From Mediterraneibacter hominis (GTDB taxonomy: Bacteria; Bacillota; Clostridia; Lachnospirales; Lachnospiraceae): a stretch of 64,000 bases of DNA. The notes below the pieces were generated by a model. The model worked only from the letters and a program-made list of their open reading frames with translations. It did no database searches and was not told where the DNA came from. Positions 11,125-19,712 of this stretch are shown in pieces. The DNA is taken from contig NZ_JACOPF010000002.1 in assembly GCF_014287475.1 (NCBI RefSeq), positions 62,001 through 126,000 on the forward strand, written 5' to 3'. Numbering within the stretch: position 1 is the stretch's first letter; the number at the start of each line of letters is the position of its first letter. A program made the translations under genes and the position numbers.

Positions 11125-11775
11125 GTGTTTTATGAATCTTGGAAGATGTTCTTTCTATTGCTTCCTGCATTTACATTTTATATGAAAGACTGGCTGGAAA
11201 CATACAGTCACAAGAAAGAACTGGAATTCAGAAATCAATTTAAAGATAGTATACAGACGATGTCGGCGGCATTAAAAGCAGGATACTCTGTAGAAAATGC
11301 ACTTCGAGAGACGTATAGTGATTTGAAGTCTCTTTATAAAAAAGACAGCCGGATTTTAAAGGAGTATGAACAGATGATATATAAGCTGAATATAAACAGA
11401 ACAGCAGAGCAAGTATTGGAAGAATTTTCTGACAATGTAAATCAGGAGGATGTACAAAATTTTATTACTGTATTTACATCCGCAAAGAAAAGTGGGGGAG
11501 ACAGTATTGCGATCATATATAATTCTGTAAAAATAATCAGTGAAAAAATAGAGACAGAAAAAGAAATTCAGACTCTTTTAGCTTCAAAGATAATGGAATT
11601 TAAAATTATGTGTGTTATACCGTTTTGCATTATATGCTATTTAAAACTGACATTTGGAGAGTTTTTATCGGTTCTGTACGGGAATATTACAGGAATGATA
11701 ATTATGAGTATATGTCTTCTTTTTTACATGATTGCGTATCAGATGGGAAAAAGAATCATACATATTGAGGTTTAA
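11125..11775 (+). CDS. tadB: Tad pilus platform protein TadB (start uncertain)
   Basis: This is a type II secretion F-domain protein: FKDSIQTMSAALKAGYSVENALRETYSDL and the later AKKSGGDSIAIIYNS match TadB. There are transmembrane segments at both ends. The GTG at 11125 is the first ordinary start in frame, but the open frame continues upstream to 11014. It there encodes a further hydrophobic stretch (GIGKGVLIFAVISYVFYESW) like that at the head of other TadB proteins. The true start may be a rare codon (ATT or CTG) overlapping the end of tadA. Confidence 0.85.
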   Translation: MFYESWKMFFLLLPAFTFYMKDWLETYSHKKELEFRNQFKDSIQTMSAALKAGYSVENALRETYSDLKSLYKKDSRILKEYEQMIYKLNINRTAEQVLEEFSDNVNQEDVQNFITVFTSAKKSGGDSIAIIYNSVKIISEKIETEKEIQTLLASKIMEFKIMCVIPFCIICYLKLTFGEFLSVLYGNITGMIIMSICLLFYMIAYQMGKRIIHIEV

Positions 11776-11778
11776 AGA

Positions 11779-13020
11779 TTGAAAAAAAGCAAAAAAAAGG
11801 AATCTATATATGTAAAATCAGGGATTATACTATTGCTGTCATTTGGCATATCGTCTTGTATCTGGTTTACAGACAATGGAAAAACCTTAAAGCAAAATGA
11901 AAAGGGTGAGATACTTCTTAAAAGAAATGATTATGGACAGGGAGATAAAAAAACAGCTCTGCATATGCAAGTAGAAGATATTGAACAGACAATGGAAATA
12001 GCTGTCGGAGAAAAAGAATATAGTGGCGAACAGCTTGAAGAAATATTTATACAGGCAGAAGAAGATCTTGAAACTTTAATATTAGGAGAGAATGAAAGTC
12101 TTTCAGAAGTCCGTTCAGATTTGAATTTGATTACAGAGATTCCAGAAAAGAGCATGGAAGTATCATGGGAACTTGACAATTATGAGATTATGGATATTCA
12201 GGGAAGTCTAAAAGAAGAGAATTTAAAAGATGAAGGCACACTACTTGGACTAAAGGCATTACTGACCTATAAAGAAGAAAGTAGGATCTATGAATTTTAT
12301 GCACATGTTTTTCCGCCCAAAAAGACAAAAGAAGAAAAGCTGGATAAGCAGATCCATTCTTTAATAAATATGGCAGATAAAGAAACAAAAGAAGAAGAAT
12401 ATTTAACTCTCCCTCAAGAAGTTGAAGGTAAAAAAATTCATTGGAGCTATCCTTTAAATTTTAGGGCGGTAGAGATATTATTTCTGGGCTTCCTGTCAGC
12501 AGCACTTTTTTATTTTTCCGAAAAACAAAAGCGTACAAAAGAAGAAAAGAAGCGAAAATATCAGATGAAAATGGACTACCCTCAAATTATCAACAGGCTG
12601 ATTCTTTATATGGGAGCAGGGATGACAATACGGACTGCCTGGTTTAAAACTGTAGAAGAATATAAGAAAAAAAGAGAAAAGACAGGTAAAAGGGCTGCAT
12701 ATGAAGAAATGGTACATACTATGTATGAAATTCAGAGAGGCAAAACAGAGAAAGAATGTTATGAGGATTTTGGAAACAGGTGTGGGATTTCTTCTTATAA
12801 AAAATTTTCTGTTATGTTATCACAAAATCTTCAGAAGGGTTCAAAGGGGCTTGCAGAGCTTTTAAAATCAGAAGCAGAAGATGCATTTGAAGAACGAAAA
12901 AATCTGGCAAGAAAAGCAGGGGAGGAAGCAGGTACTAAGCTGTTAATACCAATGTTTATTATGCTGGCAATTGTTATGGCAATTATGGTGGTACCGGCGT
13001 TCTTTTCTATACAGATTTAA
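11779..13020 (+). CDS. tadC: TadC-like platform protein with an extra N-terminal extracytoplasmic domain
   Basis: The C-terminal half is a TadC/F-domain protein: YPQIINRLILYMGAGMTIRTAW, YEEMVHTMYEIQRGK, LKSEAEDAFEERKNLARKAGEEAGTKLL and a closing hydrophobic helix. The first 230 residues are unusual: one membrane anchor (residues 13-30) is followed by an acidic domain of about 200 residues that should lie outside, then a second helix (VEILFLGFLSAALFYFS). The TTG start lies three bases after tadB stops. The added domain may form part of the external platform; its fold is not recognised. Confidence 0.8.
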   Translation: MKKSKKKESIYVKSGIILLLSFGISSCIWFTDNGKTLKQNEKGEILLKRNDYGQGDKKTALHMQVEDIEQTMEIAVGEKEYSGEQLEEIFIQAEEDLETLILGENESLSEVRSDLNLITEIPEKSMEVSWELDNYEIMDIQGSLKEENLKDEGTLLGLKALLTYKEESRIYEFYAHVFPPKKTKEEKLDKQIHSLINMADKETKEEEYLTLPQEVEGKKIHWSYPLNFRAVEILFLGFLSAALFYFSEKQKRTKEEKKRKYQMKMDYPQIINRLILYMGAGMTIRTAWFKTVEEYKKKREKTGKRAAYEEMVHTMYEIQRGKTEKECYEDFGNRCGISSYKKFSVMLSQNLQKGSKGLAELLKSEAEDAFEERKNLARKAGEEAGTKLLIPMFIMLAIVMAIMVVPAFFSIQI

Positions 13021-13042
13021 AGAATAAGAAGGGGAGGATAAA

Positions 13043-13231
13043 ATGAGAAAAATAAAGAAAAAAATAGAAGAGATGCTGATACATCGTAAATGTGTATCTG
13101 GAGTGACTGTAATTGAGATGGTATTGATTCTTGTTATCATAATAGCACTTTTATTAATATTTAAATCACAGCTTATCAATCTGATTAACACTATTTTTGA
13201 TAAGGTGACAAGTGAAAGCGCAGGAATTTAA
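13043..13231 (+). CDS. Flp-type (type IVb) pilin precursor
   Basis: This 62-residue protein has a basic leader, then SG followed by VTVIEMVLILVIIIALLLIFK. The glycine at -1 and glutamate at +5 before a hydrophobic helix are the hallmarks of a prepilin cleaved by a TadV/CpaA peptidase, which is encoded further along the operon. It is likely the major pilus subunit. AGGGGAGG precedes the ATG. Confidence 0.8.
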   Translation: MRKIKKKIEEMLIHRKCVSGVTVIEMVLILVIIIALLLIFKSQLINLINTIFDKVTSESAGI

Positions 13232-13232
13232 A

Positions 13233-14603
13233 ATGTTGAAAGGGGAGGTTACCGCCTTTCTAAGTCTGATATTTATACTTCTTATTTCCTTTATTATGGG
13301 GGTAATGGAGGCAGCGGTAATACAAGAACAAAAAAGCAAAAGCAGGATAGATACAGACGCTGCTGTTTATTCTGTATTTGGAGAATACCAAAAGGAACTT
13401 TTTCAAGAGTACCAGATTTTTGGTATGGAAGGAAGCTATGAAACAGGAGATTTTAATGAACAAAATATTATCAGACGTATGCACTATTATGGAACAACAG
13501 GGATGCAGCATGAAATAGAAGCAATACAGCTTCTGACAGATAATCAGGGACAGGCTTTTCGCGAACAGGTAGTTACATATATGGAACAGAAAACAGGAAT
13601 TTCGACAGTAAAGGAAATTGCTGATATGACAGAATCCTGGAAAGAACAGGAAATAGAAGGAGAGAAAGTAGGCGAAAAAGAAGAAAATGTATTAAGTGAT
13701 TACGAGGAGTTAATTCCAGAAGGAGAAGAAGCTCCGGATTTAGGAGAAGAGAATCCATTCGCCTGTTTAGAGGAAATAAATAAATCTGGAATTTTGTCTA
13801 TGGTACTGCCTGAAGAATTTCCGCTGTCTGGAAAAAATGTTGATTTAGACAGTCAGCCGTCTTACAGAAACCGGATAACAGGAAGAGGGGAACTTCCGGC
13901 GCGGCAGAATTTGGATGGGATTGAGGAAAAACTCCTCTTTTCAGAATATGTGTTGGAAAAATTTCAAAATGCAATGTCGGAGGAGGAAAAAGAACGTTCC
14001 CTTTCGTATGAGACAGAATATATTTTATCTGGCAAAGAAAGTGATGAAAAAAATCTGGAGAGTGTTGTGCAGAAGATCTTCCTTATACGGATGGGGATTA
14101 ACTATCTTTATTTACTTACTGATACAGTAAAACAAGGGGAAGCAGCAGCTCTGGCGTTGACGGTTTCAACACTGCTGGCAATTCCCTGGGCGGAAGAAGC
14201 TGTAAAACAATTAATTTTAATTGCCTGGGCAGCAGGTGAAAGTATTATGGACTTGAGATCGCTGTTGTCCGGCAATAGAGTGGCGCTTATCAAGACAACA
14301 GAGAGCTGGCAGTTATCTTTATCCGGTTTGATGACCTTGGGGAGTGAGTCAGATTCTTTAGAAGGAACAGACTGTGAAGGTGGTTTTTCTTATGAAGATT
14401 ATTTAAGAGTACTTCTTTTTTTAAAAGATAACGGAGAAATTTCCATGCGATCCTTAGACAGAATAGAACAAAATTTAATATATGAACAAAATTTGCCCTT
14501 TTTTCGTACAGATTTTTGTATTGTCAAAATAAAATTGCAAAATCAGGCTGTAGTAGGTGGAAAATTTACATACGAATTTCCTGTATATTTTGGCTACGAA
14601 TAA
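13233..14603 (+). CDS. DUF5702 family membrane-anchored protein of the Tad locus
   Basis: A single N-terminal helix (VTAFLSLIFILLISFIMGVMEAA) anchors a 456-residue protein. The following AVIQEQKSKSRIDTDAAVYSVFGEYQKELFQEY resembles the TadE/TadG-like head of DUF5702 proteins, which occur in clostridial Tad clusters. The middle is acidic and probably flexible. The ATG at 13233 has AGGA seven bases upstream; an in-frame GTG at 13212 lies inside the pilin gene and is less likely. Function is unknown, but it probably acts as a minor pilin or pilus tip component. Confidence 0.7.
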   Translation: MLKGEVTAFLSLIFILLISFIMGVMEAAVIQEQKSKSRIDTDAAVYSVFGEYQKELFQEYQIFGMEGSYETGDFNEQNIIRRMHYYGTTGMQHEIEAIQLLTDNQGQAFREQVVTYMEQKTGISTVKEIADMTESWKEQEIEGEKVGEKEENVLSDYEELIPEGEEAPDLGEENPFACLEEINKSGILSMVLPEEFPLSGKNVDLDSQPSYRNRITGRGELPARQNLDGIEEKLLFSEYVLEKFQNAMSEEEKERSLSYETEYILSGKESDEKNLESVVQKIFLIRMGINYLYLLTDTVKQGEAAALALTVSTLLAIPWAEEAVKQLILIAWAAGESIMDLRSLLSGNRVALIKTTESWQLSLSGLMTLGSESDSLEGTDCEGGFSYEDYLRVLLFLKDNGEISMRSLDRIEQNLIYEQNLPFFRTDFCIVKIKLQNQAVVGGKFTYEFPVYFGYE

Positions 14604-14698
14604 TGTAGTCTTTGGTTCCGGTACAGGTGCCCTTTCAATTCATCAGATCCCCAGATGAACGAAACATATTTTAAATTTTTGAGAAAGGAGAAGCTGTG

Positions 14699-15505
14699 AT
14701 GTCCAAGCAATCGAATAGAAATAGAAAAATATCCAATCCGCAATCAGAAAGGGCATCTGTACTGGAACCAAAGGCAACTGTAACAATTGAAGCAGCCTTT
14801 GCAATTCCGTTTTTTCTGTTCGCATTTTTATGTCTGGTATATTTGATGGAAATCCAAGCAATAAAGGTAAGTATTCATTCTGCTGCGTTAAATGCAGGAA
14901 AGAATGCAGCAGAGGAGGCAGCAGTATATGAGTTTCTGGATATAACGAAGCTACAGTCAGATATAGTATATTTGATTGGTTCTGAGCGTTTGGACAGAAG
15001 TCTTATAGATGAAGGAAGTGCAGGGATTTCATGTACGGGATCTTATATGGAATCTGGAAATAATGAACTGTATATTAACTTGAAATATGGAGTCAGGCTG
15101 CCTTTTCCTACGTTTGGAAATCCTACAGCTAAATATATAGAAAAACTGAAAATAAAGGGATGGACTGGATATGAAAAAGGCATGCCTGATTCCGAAGAAG
15201 ATAAAATTGTTTATATTACAGATACAGGGACAGTCTACCATGAAGACTATCAGTGTTCTTATTTACAGCTATCCATTCAATTTGTTCCATATACTGGATT
15301 ATCGGATTTCAGAAATAAAGATGGAGGGAAATATTACAAATGCGAAAAATGTGTACATGGAGATGCCTATACAGGCGTATACATTACAGACAGCGGCAAT
15401 AAATATCATAATTCCATTCGGTGCAGCGGATTAAAACGATCGATCCGTGCGGTAAAGAAATCTGAAGTGGCAGGGAGAGGAGGATGTTCCAGATGTACGA
15501 AATAG
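14699..15505 (+). CDS. TadE-like pseudopilin with two C-terminal cysteine modules
   Basis: After a 25-residue polar leader comes ATVTIEAAFAIPFFLFAFLCLVYLME, a TadE-type helix with glutamate at +5. The C-terminal third holds two copies of a module: VYITDTGTVYH with Cys, then CEKC; and VYITDSGNKYH with Cys, then CSRC. These look like small metal-binding or disulphide modules. The ATG at 14699 is 8 bases after AAAGGAG; a GTG one codon earlier is possible. The 3' end overlaps the prepilin peptidase gene by 22 bases. Confidence 0.7.
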   Translation: MSKQSNRNRKISNPQSERASVLEPKATVTIEAAFAIPFFLFAFLCLVYLMEIQAIKVSIHSAALNAGKNAAEEAAVYEFLDITKLQSDIVYLIGSERLDRSLIDEGSAGISCTGSYMESGNNELYINLKYGVRLPFPTFGNPTAKYIEKLKIKGWTGYEKGMPDSEEDKIVYITDTGTVYHEDYQCSYLQLSIQFVPYTGLSDFRNKDGGKYYKCEKCVHGDAYTGVYITDSGNKYHNSIRCSGLKRSIRAVKKSEVAGRGGCSRCTK

Positions 15506-15924
15506 AGCATATAGTATGTATACTATATTTATTTTTACTTTCATTGACAGATATAAAAAAGAGGAGAATTCCTCTATGGGGTCTGATTATCGGAGTTGCT
15601 GTGTCTATATTATTTCAGTGTATAACCAGAAATAAGGATTTTATTTTGATTGTCTCAGGCGCAATGACAGGAATCATTTTTATTGTGGTGAGCAGAGTCA
15701 CGAATGAAAAATTTGGATATGGAGACAGTATTCTAATTTTGGCGATGGGAATTTTTCTTGGATTTTGGAATATTCTATATTTACTTTTTATAGCGTTTCT
15801 TCTAGCCGCCGTATATTCCATTATTCTTCTTAGTGTATACCACCGAGGCAAAAAGGAAAGCTTTCCGTTCGTTCCATTTCTGGCAATGGGATATGTGGGA
15901 GGAATGATGCTTGGAAATTTCTAA
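15484..15924 (+). CDS. Prepilin peptidase (A24 family, TadV/CpaA-like)
   Basis: This 146-residue polytopic membrane protease has the two catalytic aspartates: LTDIKKRRIP in the first loop and FGYGDS (GxGD motif) later. The short form without the N-methylation domain is usual for Tad systems. It would cleave the Flp-type pilin and the TadE-like proteins before their hydrophobic helices. It overlaps the preceding and following genes, showing tight packing in the operon. Confidence 0.9.
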   Translation: MFQMYEIEHIVCILYLFLLSLTDIKKRRIPLWGLIIGVAVSILFQCITRNKDFILIVSGAMTGIIFIVVSRVTNEKFGYGDSILILAMGIFLGFWNILYLLFIAFLLAAVYSIILLSVYHRGKKESFPFVPFLAMGYVGGMMLGNF

Positions 15925-16315
15925 ATACAAGACAGTAAAAAAAGAGGGAATAAAAGGAAACACAACTGTACAAATGGCATATATTCTGCCGCTTTTTTTC
16001 TTTCTTTTTATTTTGATTATTCATATAGTTTTTTATTTCCATGACAAAATTATATTAAATGGAATCGCCTGTGAGACTGCGATATTGGGTTCTCAGCTAG
16101 AAAGGAGACAGGATGAAACAGGGAAAATAAATCTGGAAGAATTTTTTAAAGAGAGAACAGAAAAGAAACTTATCTTGTTTGCAGAATATACTGTTTCAGT
16201 CGATAAAACTAAAAAAGAGATTATAGTTACAGTAGCAGCAAAAAAGAATAAGATGAAACTGAACATTGAACAGAAAGCAAGAATCATGCATACAGAAAAG
16301 AGGTTGCGTAGTTGA
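15911..16315 (+). CDS. Small TadE-like minor pilin
   Basis: The 134-residue product has the cleavage context KGNTTVQMAYILPLFFFLFILII. Glutamine replaces the usual glutamate at +5 after the glycine. A globular domain of about 85 residues follows. It starts with TTG 14 bases before the peptidase stop, with GGAGG about 8 bases upstream. Placement and shape support a minor pseudopilin, although the altered +5 residue leaves processing uncertain. Confidence 0.65.
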   Translation: MEISKYKTVKKEGIKGNTTVQMAYILPLFFFLFILIIHIVFYFHDKIILNGIACETAILGSQLERRQDETGKINLEEFFKERTEKKLILFAEYTVSVDKTKKEIIVTVAAKKNKMKLNIEQKARIMHTEKRLRS

Positions 16316-17097
16316 AAACAACATATGAGAAAGATTGGGATAAAACCTATCTTCATATTGATCTGGAAGAAACATTTAATGAAAATTATCAGCTTCAAAT
16401 GATAAGAAAAAATAAGATACCAGGAATACTAAAAATGAAGGGAATAGGATTGAATAATGGAAGCAGATATACATTTACTGTCAATGGATTGCAGTCTATG
16501 AGACAAACCTATAAAAAGACAACTATAAAAAAAGAGGATATTTGGCAGTTTATATCCTCTTTGATAACAGTCACAAATACACTGAAAAATTATCTCTTGA
16601 CTCCGGATAGCCTGCTTTTAAGTCCAGATTATGTATTTATTGAAAATGGTATATATCTGTTCTGTTATCTTCCTATAAAACAGAAGATATTAAGTGAATC
16701 TTTCCATGAAATGACAGAGTATTTTGTTAAAAATCTAGACTATGAGGAGACAGAAGGTATATTCCTGGCATATGAATTACATAAAGCTACGCTTCAAGAA
16801 AACTATAATTTAGAACAGATATTAAAAAATTATGAAGAGAAAGAAATAGACAGAAGAAATGAAATGGAAGAATTGAAAGAAGGAAGAGTTAGATTTACGG
16901 AAGAATATATATTTACGACAGAGGAGGAAAGTTCAGAAATATACGAACCTGTTCAGGACATGGAAACTGTTTGCGAGATGGTAGGATGGAAGAAACCTTG
17001 GAAAAAAGTAACAGAAAAAATAAAAAAGAAACGGTGGGGAAGTTGGGATGATCTGATTTTGGAAACAGATGGACAAGATAAAAAGTCTCAATTATAA
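16312..17097 (+). CDS. DUF6382 domain protein of the Tad locus
   Basis: This 261-residue protein has no membrane segment and begins MKTTYEKDWDKTYLHID. The pattern FTVNGLQSMRQTYKK, then PDSLLLSPDYVFIENGIYLFCYLP, fits the DUF6382 family found at the end of clostridial Tad clusters. The TTG start overlaps the preceding stop by four bases (TTGA). In relatives the domain is often fused to an FHA domain; none is seen here. Its role is unknown but could be cytoplasmic regulation of the pilus. Confidence 0.7.
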   Translation: MKTTYEKDWDKTYLHIDLEETFNENYQLQMIRKNKIPGILKMKGIGLNNGSRYTFTVNGLQSMRQTYKKTTIKKEDIWQFISSLITVTNTLKNYLLTPDSLLLSPDYVFIENGIYLFCYLPIKQKILSESFHEMTEYFVKNLDYEETEGIFLAYELHKATLQENYNLEQILKNYEEKEIDRRNEMEELKEGRVRFTEEYIFTTEEESSEIYEPVQDMETVCEMVGWKKPWKKVTEKIKKKRWGSWDDLILETDGQDKKSQL

Positions 17098-17148
17098 TGA
17101 AAAGGGTATAACAGCATTACTGTTTACGGATAAGAGGAATATTCTATA

Positions 17149-17772
17149 ATGGTGAAAAGAGGAATCGCTTTGGAGAGAGAGCAGAAAGCAGTTTGTACTA
17201 CAGGTCTTATAGTTATAAATATTGCAGTATTTATGTTTCTAACCTTAATAGGAAGAACAGAGGATGCGGTGTTTATGCTGGAACATGGGGCTATGTATGA
17301 ACCTTATATCACAGAAGGACATGAGTATTACAGAATTATTTCAAGCCTGTTTCTGCACTTTGGGATTAGCCATTTGCTGAATAATATGGTAATGCTGGGA
17401 GCTTTGGGGTGGAACTTAGAAATGGAAGTTGGAAGAGTGAGATTTCTTCTTATCTATTTTATAAGTGGAATCGGAGGGAATTTAATTTCTCTCTATTCTA
17501 ATATAGTTCATAAAGAAAATGTTGTATCCGCAGGTGCATCCGGTGCAGTCTTTGGCCTTATGGGAGCTCTTCTCTATGTGGTGATACTGAATAGAGGAAG
17601 AGTTGGAAGACTGACCGGACGAGGTATGCTTATTATGGTGGCGCTTAGTTTGTATTTTGGCATAACCAGTTCAGGTGTGGACAATTTTGCACATCTGGGT
17701 GGCCTCATATGCGGATTCTTATTGACAGCGGTTGTTTATCATAAAAAGAAGAAAAAAGAACCTGTTATATAG
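17149..17772 (+). CDS. Rhomboid family intramembrane serine protease
   Basis: The 207-residue protein has about six membrane helices. The catalytic serine lies in SAGASGAVFGLMGALL and the catalytic histidine in NFAHLGGLICGF; HLLNNMVMLGALGWNLE is the conserved HxxxN region. Rhomboids cleave membrane protein substrates within or next to the bilayer. The gene lies 50 bases after the Tad cluster on the same strand, and its stop overlaps the stop of the convergent histidine kinase by 8 bases. Confidence 0.92.
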   Translation: MVKRGIALEREQKAVCTTGLIVINIAVFMFLTLIGRTEDAVFMLEHGAMYEPYITEGHEYYRIISSLFLHFGISHLLNNMVMLGALGWNLEMEVGRVRFLLIYFISGIGGNLISLYSNIVHKENVVSAGASGAVFGLMGALLYVVILNRGRVGRLTGRGMLIMVALSLYFGITSSGVDNFAHLGGLICGFLLTAVVYHKKKKKEPVI

Positions 17773-18496
17773 GAAGCTTAATTGTAAAGGTTGTTCCCTT
17801 CGTGGGAATCGAATCTACAGAAATTGTGCCGTTATGTGCTTCGATAATCCTTTTAGAAAGGGAAAGTCCCAGTCCAGTGCCGTCTTCTTTTGATGTTACA
17901 AATGGAGTAAAGATAGTATCAATTTTATCAGCTGGAATACCGCAACCATTATCTTTACATAGGATAATCAGCATATCTTTTTTTCGATCTGCTGACAGAG
18001 TGATGGTTCCGTTTTCATCAACTGCATCTTTTGCGTTGCGCAGAAGGTTTAATACTACTTCTTCTAGCTTTACTTTATCACCTGTGTAACTGCCAAGACG
18101 TGATGGAATAGAAGAAGAAAATTCAATAGAAGAATCTTCAGAGTCCAGGGAGATAGCAAAAGAAACAGCAATATTTTTAAGTAGTTTTTCAATAGAAAAA
18201 ACGGAGTGATGAAGTGTGCTGCCATTATTAAAGGTAGAAAGTTCATTAAGTAGACTGCACATAAACTCAACATCTTCCATTGTCTGTTTCCAATGGGAGT
18301 ATTGTTTTACTTCTGGATGTTGGATCTCCATAACTTGTAATGAAGATGATACAAGAGTAAGGGGATTTCTTATTTCATGGGCGATAGTGGATACAGTTGT
18401 GTGATGATTTTCTAAAAGCTGGCTGATGATCTGTTTTGCGTCTTTGTTTTCCTCCATTAACTGATTCATTTTATTTATATCTATATTATGAAGCAT
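17765..18496 (-). CDS. Soluble sensor histidine kinase
   Basis: This 243-residue kinase has no transmembrane helix. The phospho-acceptor is His40 in TIAHEIRNPLTLVSSSLQVME. The ATP-binding domain shows the N box (EEVVLNLLRNAKDAV), G1 (CKDNGCGIP), the F box (IFTPFVTSKEDGTGLGLSLSK) and a C-terminal GTTFTIKLP. It resembles KinB/PAS-less sporulation-type kinases. No response regulator is next to it, so it is an orphan, possibly feeding Spo0A. A Spo0A-box-like sequence lies about 85 bases upstream. Confidence 0.88.
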   Translation of the reverse strand: MLHNIDINKMNQLMEENKDAKQIISQLLENHHTTVSTIAHEIRNPLTLVSSSLQVMEIQHPEVKQYSHWKQTMEDVEFMCSLLNELSTFNNGSTLHHSVFSIEKLLKNIAVSFAISLDSEDSSIEFSSSIPSRLGSYTGDKVKLEEVVLNLLRNAKDAVDENGTITLSADRKKDMLIILCKDNGCGIPADKIDTIFTPFVTSKEDGTGLGLSLSKRIIEAHNGTISVDSIPTKGTTFTIKLPI

Positions 18497-18577
18497 GTAA
18501 AAACCTCTCTTTCTACTTCTAATAATTTTAGTCTAACACGATGAAATATAGTGTTCAATAGAATCAACATGACATGT

Positions 18578-18584
18578 TTCGACA
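18578..18584 (-). promoter_or_regulatory. Possible Spo0A box upstream of histidine kinase
   Basis: The minus strand reads TGTCGAA, the core of the Spo0A-binding box. It lies about 85 bases before the kinase start. A seven-base match can arise by chance, so this is only suggestive. Confidence 0.25.
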
Positions 18585-18679
18585 CAGGCGGCAATGAAAA
18601 TATAGAATGAAAATTCTTCTCTTTTTTCCAAAAATAGTCTATACTACTAGTAAAACATATGGGGAAAGAGGTATTTATA

Positions 18680-19087
18680 ATGAAAGACAATAATTGCATT
18701 TTCTGTAAACTTGCTTCTGGGGAAATTCCATCAGCAACGCTCTATGAAGATAAAGATTTTCGGGTTATACTTGATTTAAGCCCTGCGTCGAAAGGACATG
18801 CTCTTATTATACCCAAAGACCACTATAGAAATTTATATGACTTAGATAATGAGTTAGCTTCAAAGGCTCTGGTATTAGCGAAAAGAATGATTCAAAAGCT
18901 TACAGATATTTTAGGCTGTGATGGATATAATATTGTCCAAAATAATGAGGAAGTAGCAGGGCAGACAGTATTTCACTTTCATATGCATTTAATTCCGCGT
19001 TATAAAGGAGATAATGTCGGTATTGGATGGAAGATGGGTGAACTGACAGAAGCAGATAAAAAAGAAATTTTAGAAAAATTGAAGTAA
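18680..19087 (+). CDS. HIT family nucleotide-binding hydrolase
   Basis: This 135-residue protein starts MKDNNCIFCKLASGEIP, the usual head of the Hint/HinT branch. It carries the histidine triad in HFHMHLIPR. Such proteins hydrolyse phosphoramidates of adenosine or guanosine nucleotides. The ATG at 18680 has GAAAGAGG 8 bases upstream; an in-frame ATG seven codons earlier lacks a site. The ECF sigma gene follows after 13 bases, so the two are probably one transcript. Confidence 0.93.
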   Translation: MKDNNCIFCKLASGEIPSATLYEDKDFRVILDLSPASKGHALIIPKDHYRNLYDLDNELASKALVLAKRMIQKLTDILGCDGYNIVQNNEEVAGQTVFHFHMHLIPRYKGDNVGIGWKMGELTEADKKEILEKLK

Positions 19088-19100
19088 ATTTGAGGATAGA

Positions 19101-19646
19101 ATGTTGACAGGTAATCATGAGTTTGATGAGATTTACAGCAAATACAAAAATCTCGTTCTCAGAGTAGCATACGATTATTCAAAAGATTACAATGAGGCGG
19201 AAGATATCGCACAGAATACATTCCTCCAGTTATATATCCATTACGATAGCATGAAAAAGACAAATATTGTTTCATGGTTATATACAACAGCAAAGAATTA
19301 TGCGTTGAACTACAGGAAGAAGGCTGCAAAAGAAATCTTTGAAAATGAAGATGACGCGGTCAGTATACTGGAACAAGAAAGAGAAAGCACAGAAGATGAA
19401 TATATGGAAATGGTTCTCGATTTAGAGACAAAAGAATTTGTAAATCATTTATTTCTTGCATTACTTGAGAAAAATGAGAGATGGTATAAGGCTATTGTTC
19501 TGGCATATTATATGAAAATTCCACAGGCTGAAATTGCAGAAGAAATGGGAATCAGTATCGAGGTATTACATAGTATTTTGCATAGAGCAAAAGAATGGAT
19601 TAAGAAAACTTTTGGAGTGGAGTTTGATGAACTAAACAAGATATAA
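19101..19646 (+). CDS. ECF-type RNA polymerase sigma factor
   Basis: The 181-residue protein has region 2 (YSKYKNLVLRVAYDYSKDYNEAEDIAQNTFLQLY, SWLYTTAKNYALNYRKKA) and region 4 (LAYYMKIPQAEIAEEMGISIEVLHSILHRAKEWIKK), with no region 3, as in ECF sigma factors. GAGGATAG precedes the ATG. The likely partner is the DUF4367 membrane protein at 20915; murG on the other strand lies between them. A bidirectional terminator follows the stop directly. Confidence 0.88.
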   Translation: MLTGNHEFDEIYSKYKNLVLRVAYDYSKDYNEAEDIAQNTFLQLYIHYDSMKKTNIVSWLYTTAKNYALNYRKKAAKEIFENEDDAVSILEQERESTEDEYMEMVLDLETKEFVNHLFLALLEKNERWYKAIVLAYYMKIPQAEIAEEMGISIEVLHSILHRAKEWIKKTFGVEFDELNKI

Positions 19647-19699
19647 AAATACTGAATGTTGGATGTCCAGAAAATCCGAACATTTTACATTCAGTATTT
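19647..19699. terminator. Bidirectional terminator between sigma factor and murG
   Basis: Perfect 13-base arms (AAATACTGAATGT at 19647-19659 and its complement at 19687-19699) have A/T runs at their base on both strands. The structure begins right after the sigma factor stop and ends 14 bases before the murG stop. Confidence 0.8.
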
Positions 19700-19712
19700 A
19701 TTAGTTGTTGTA

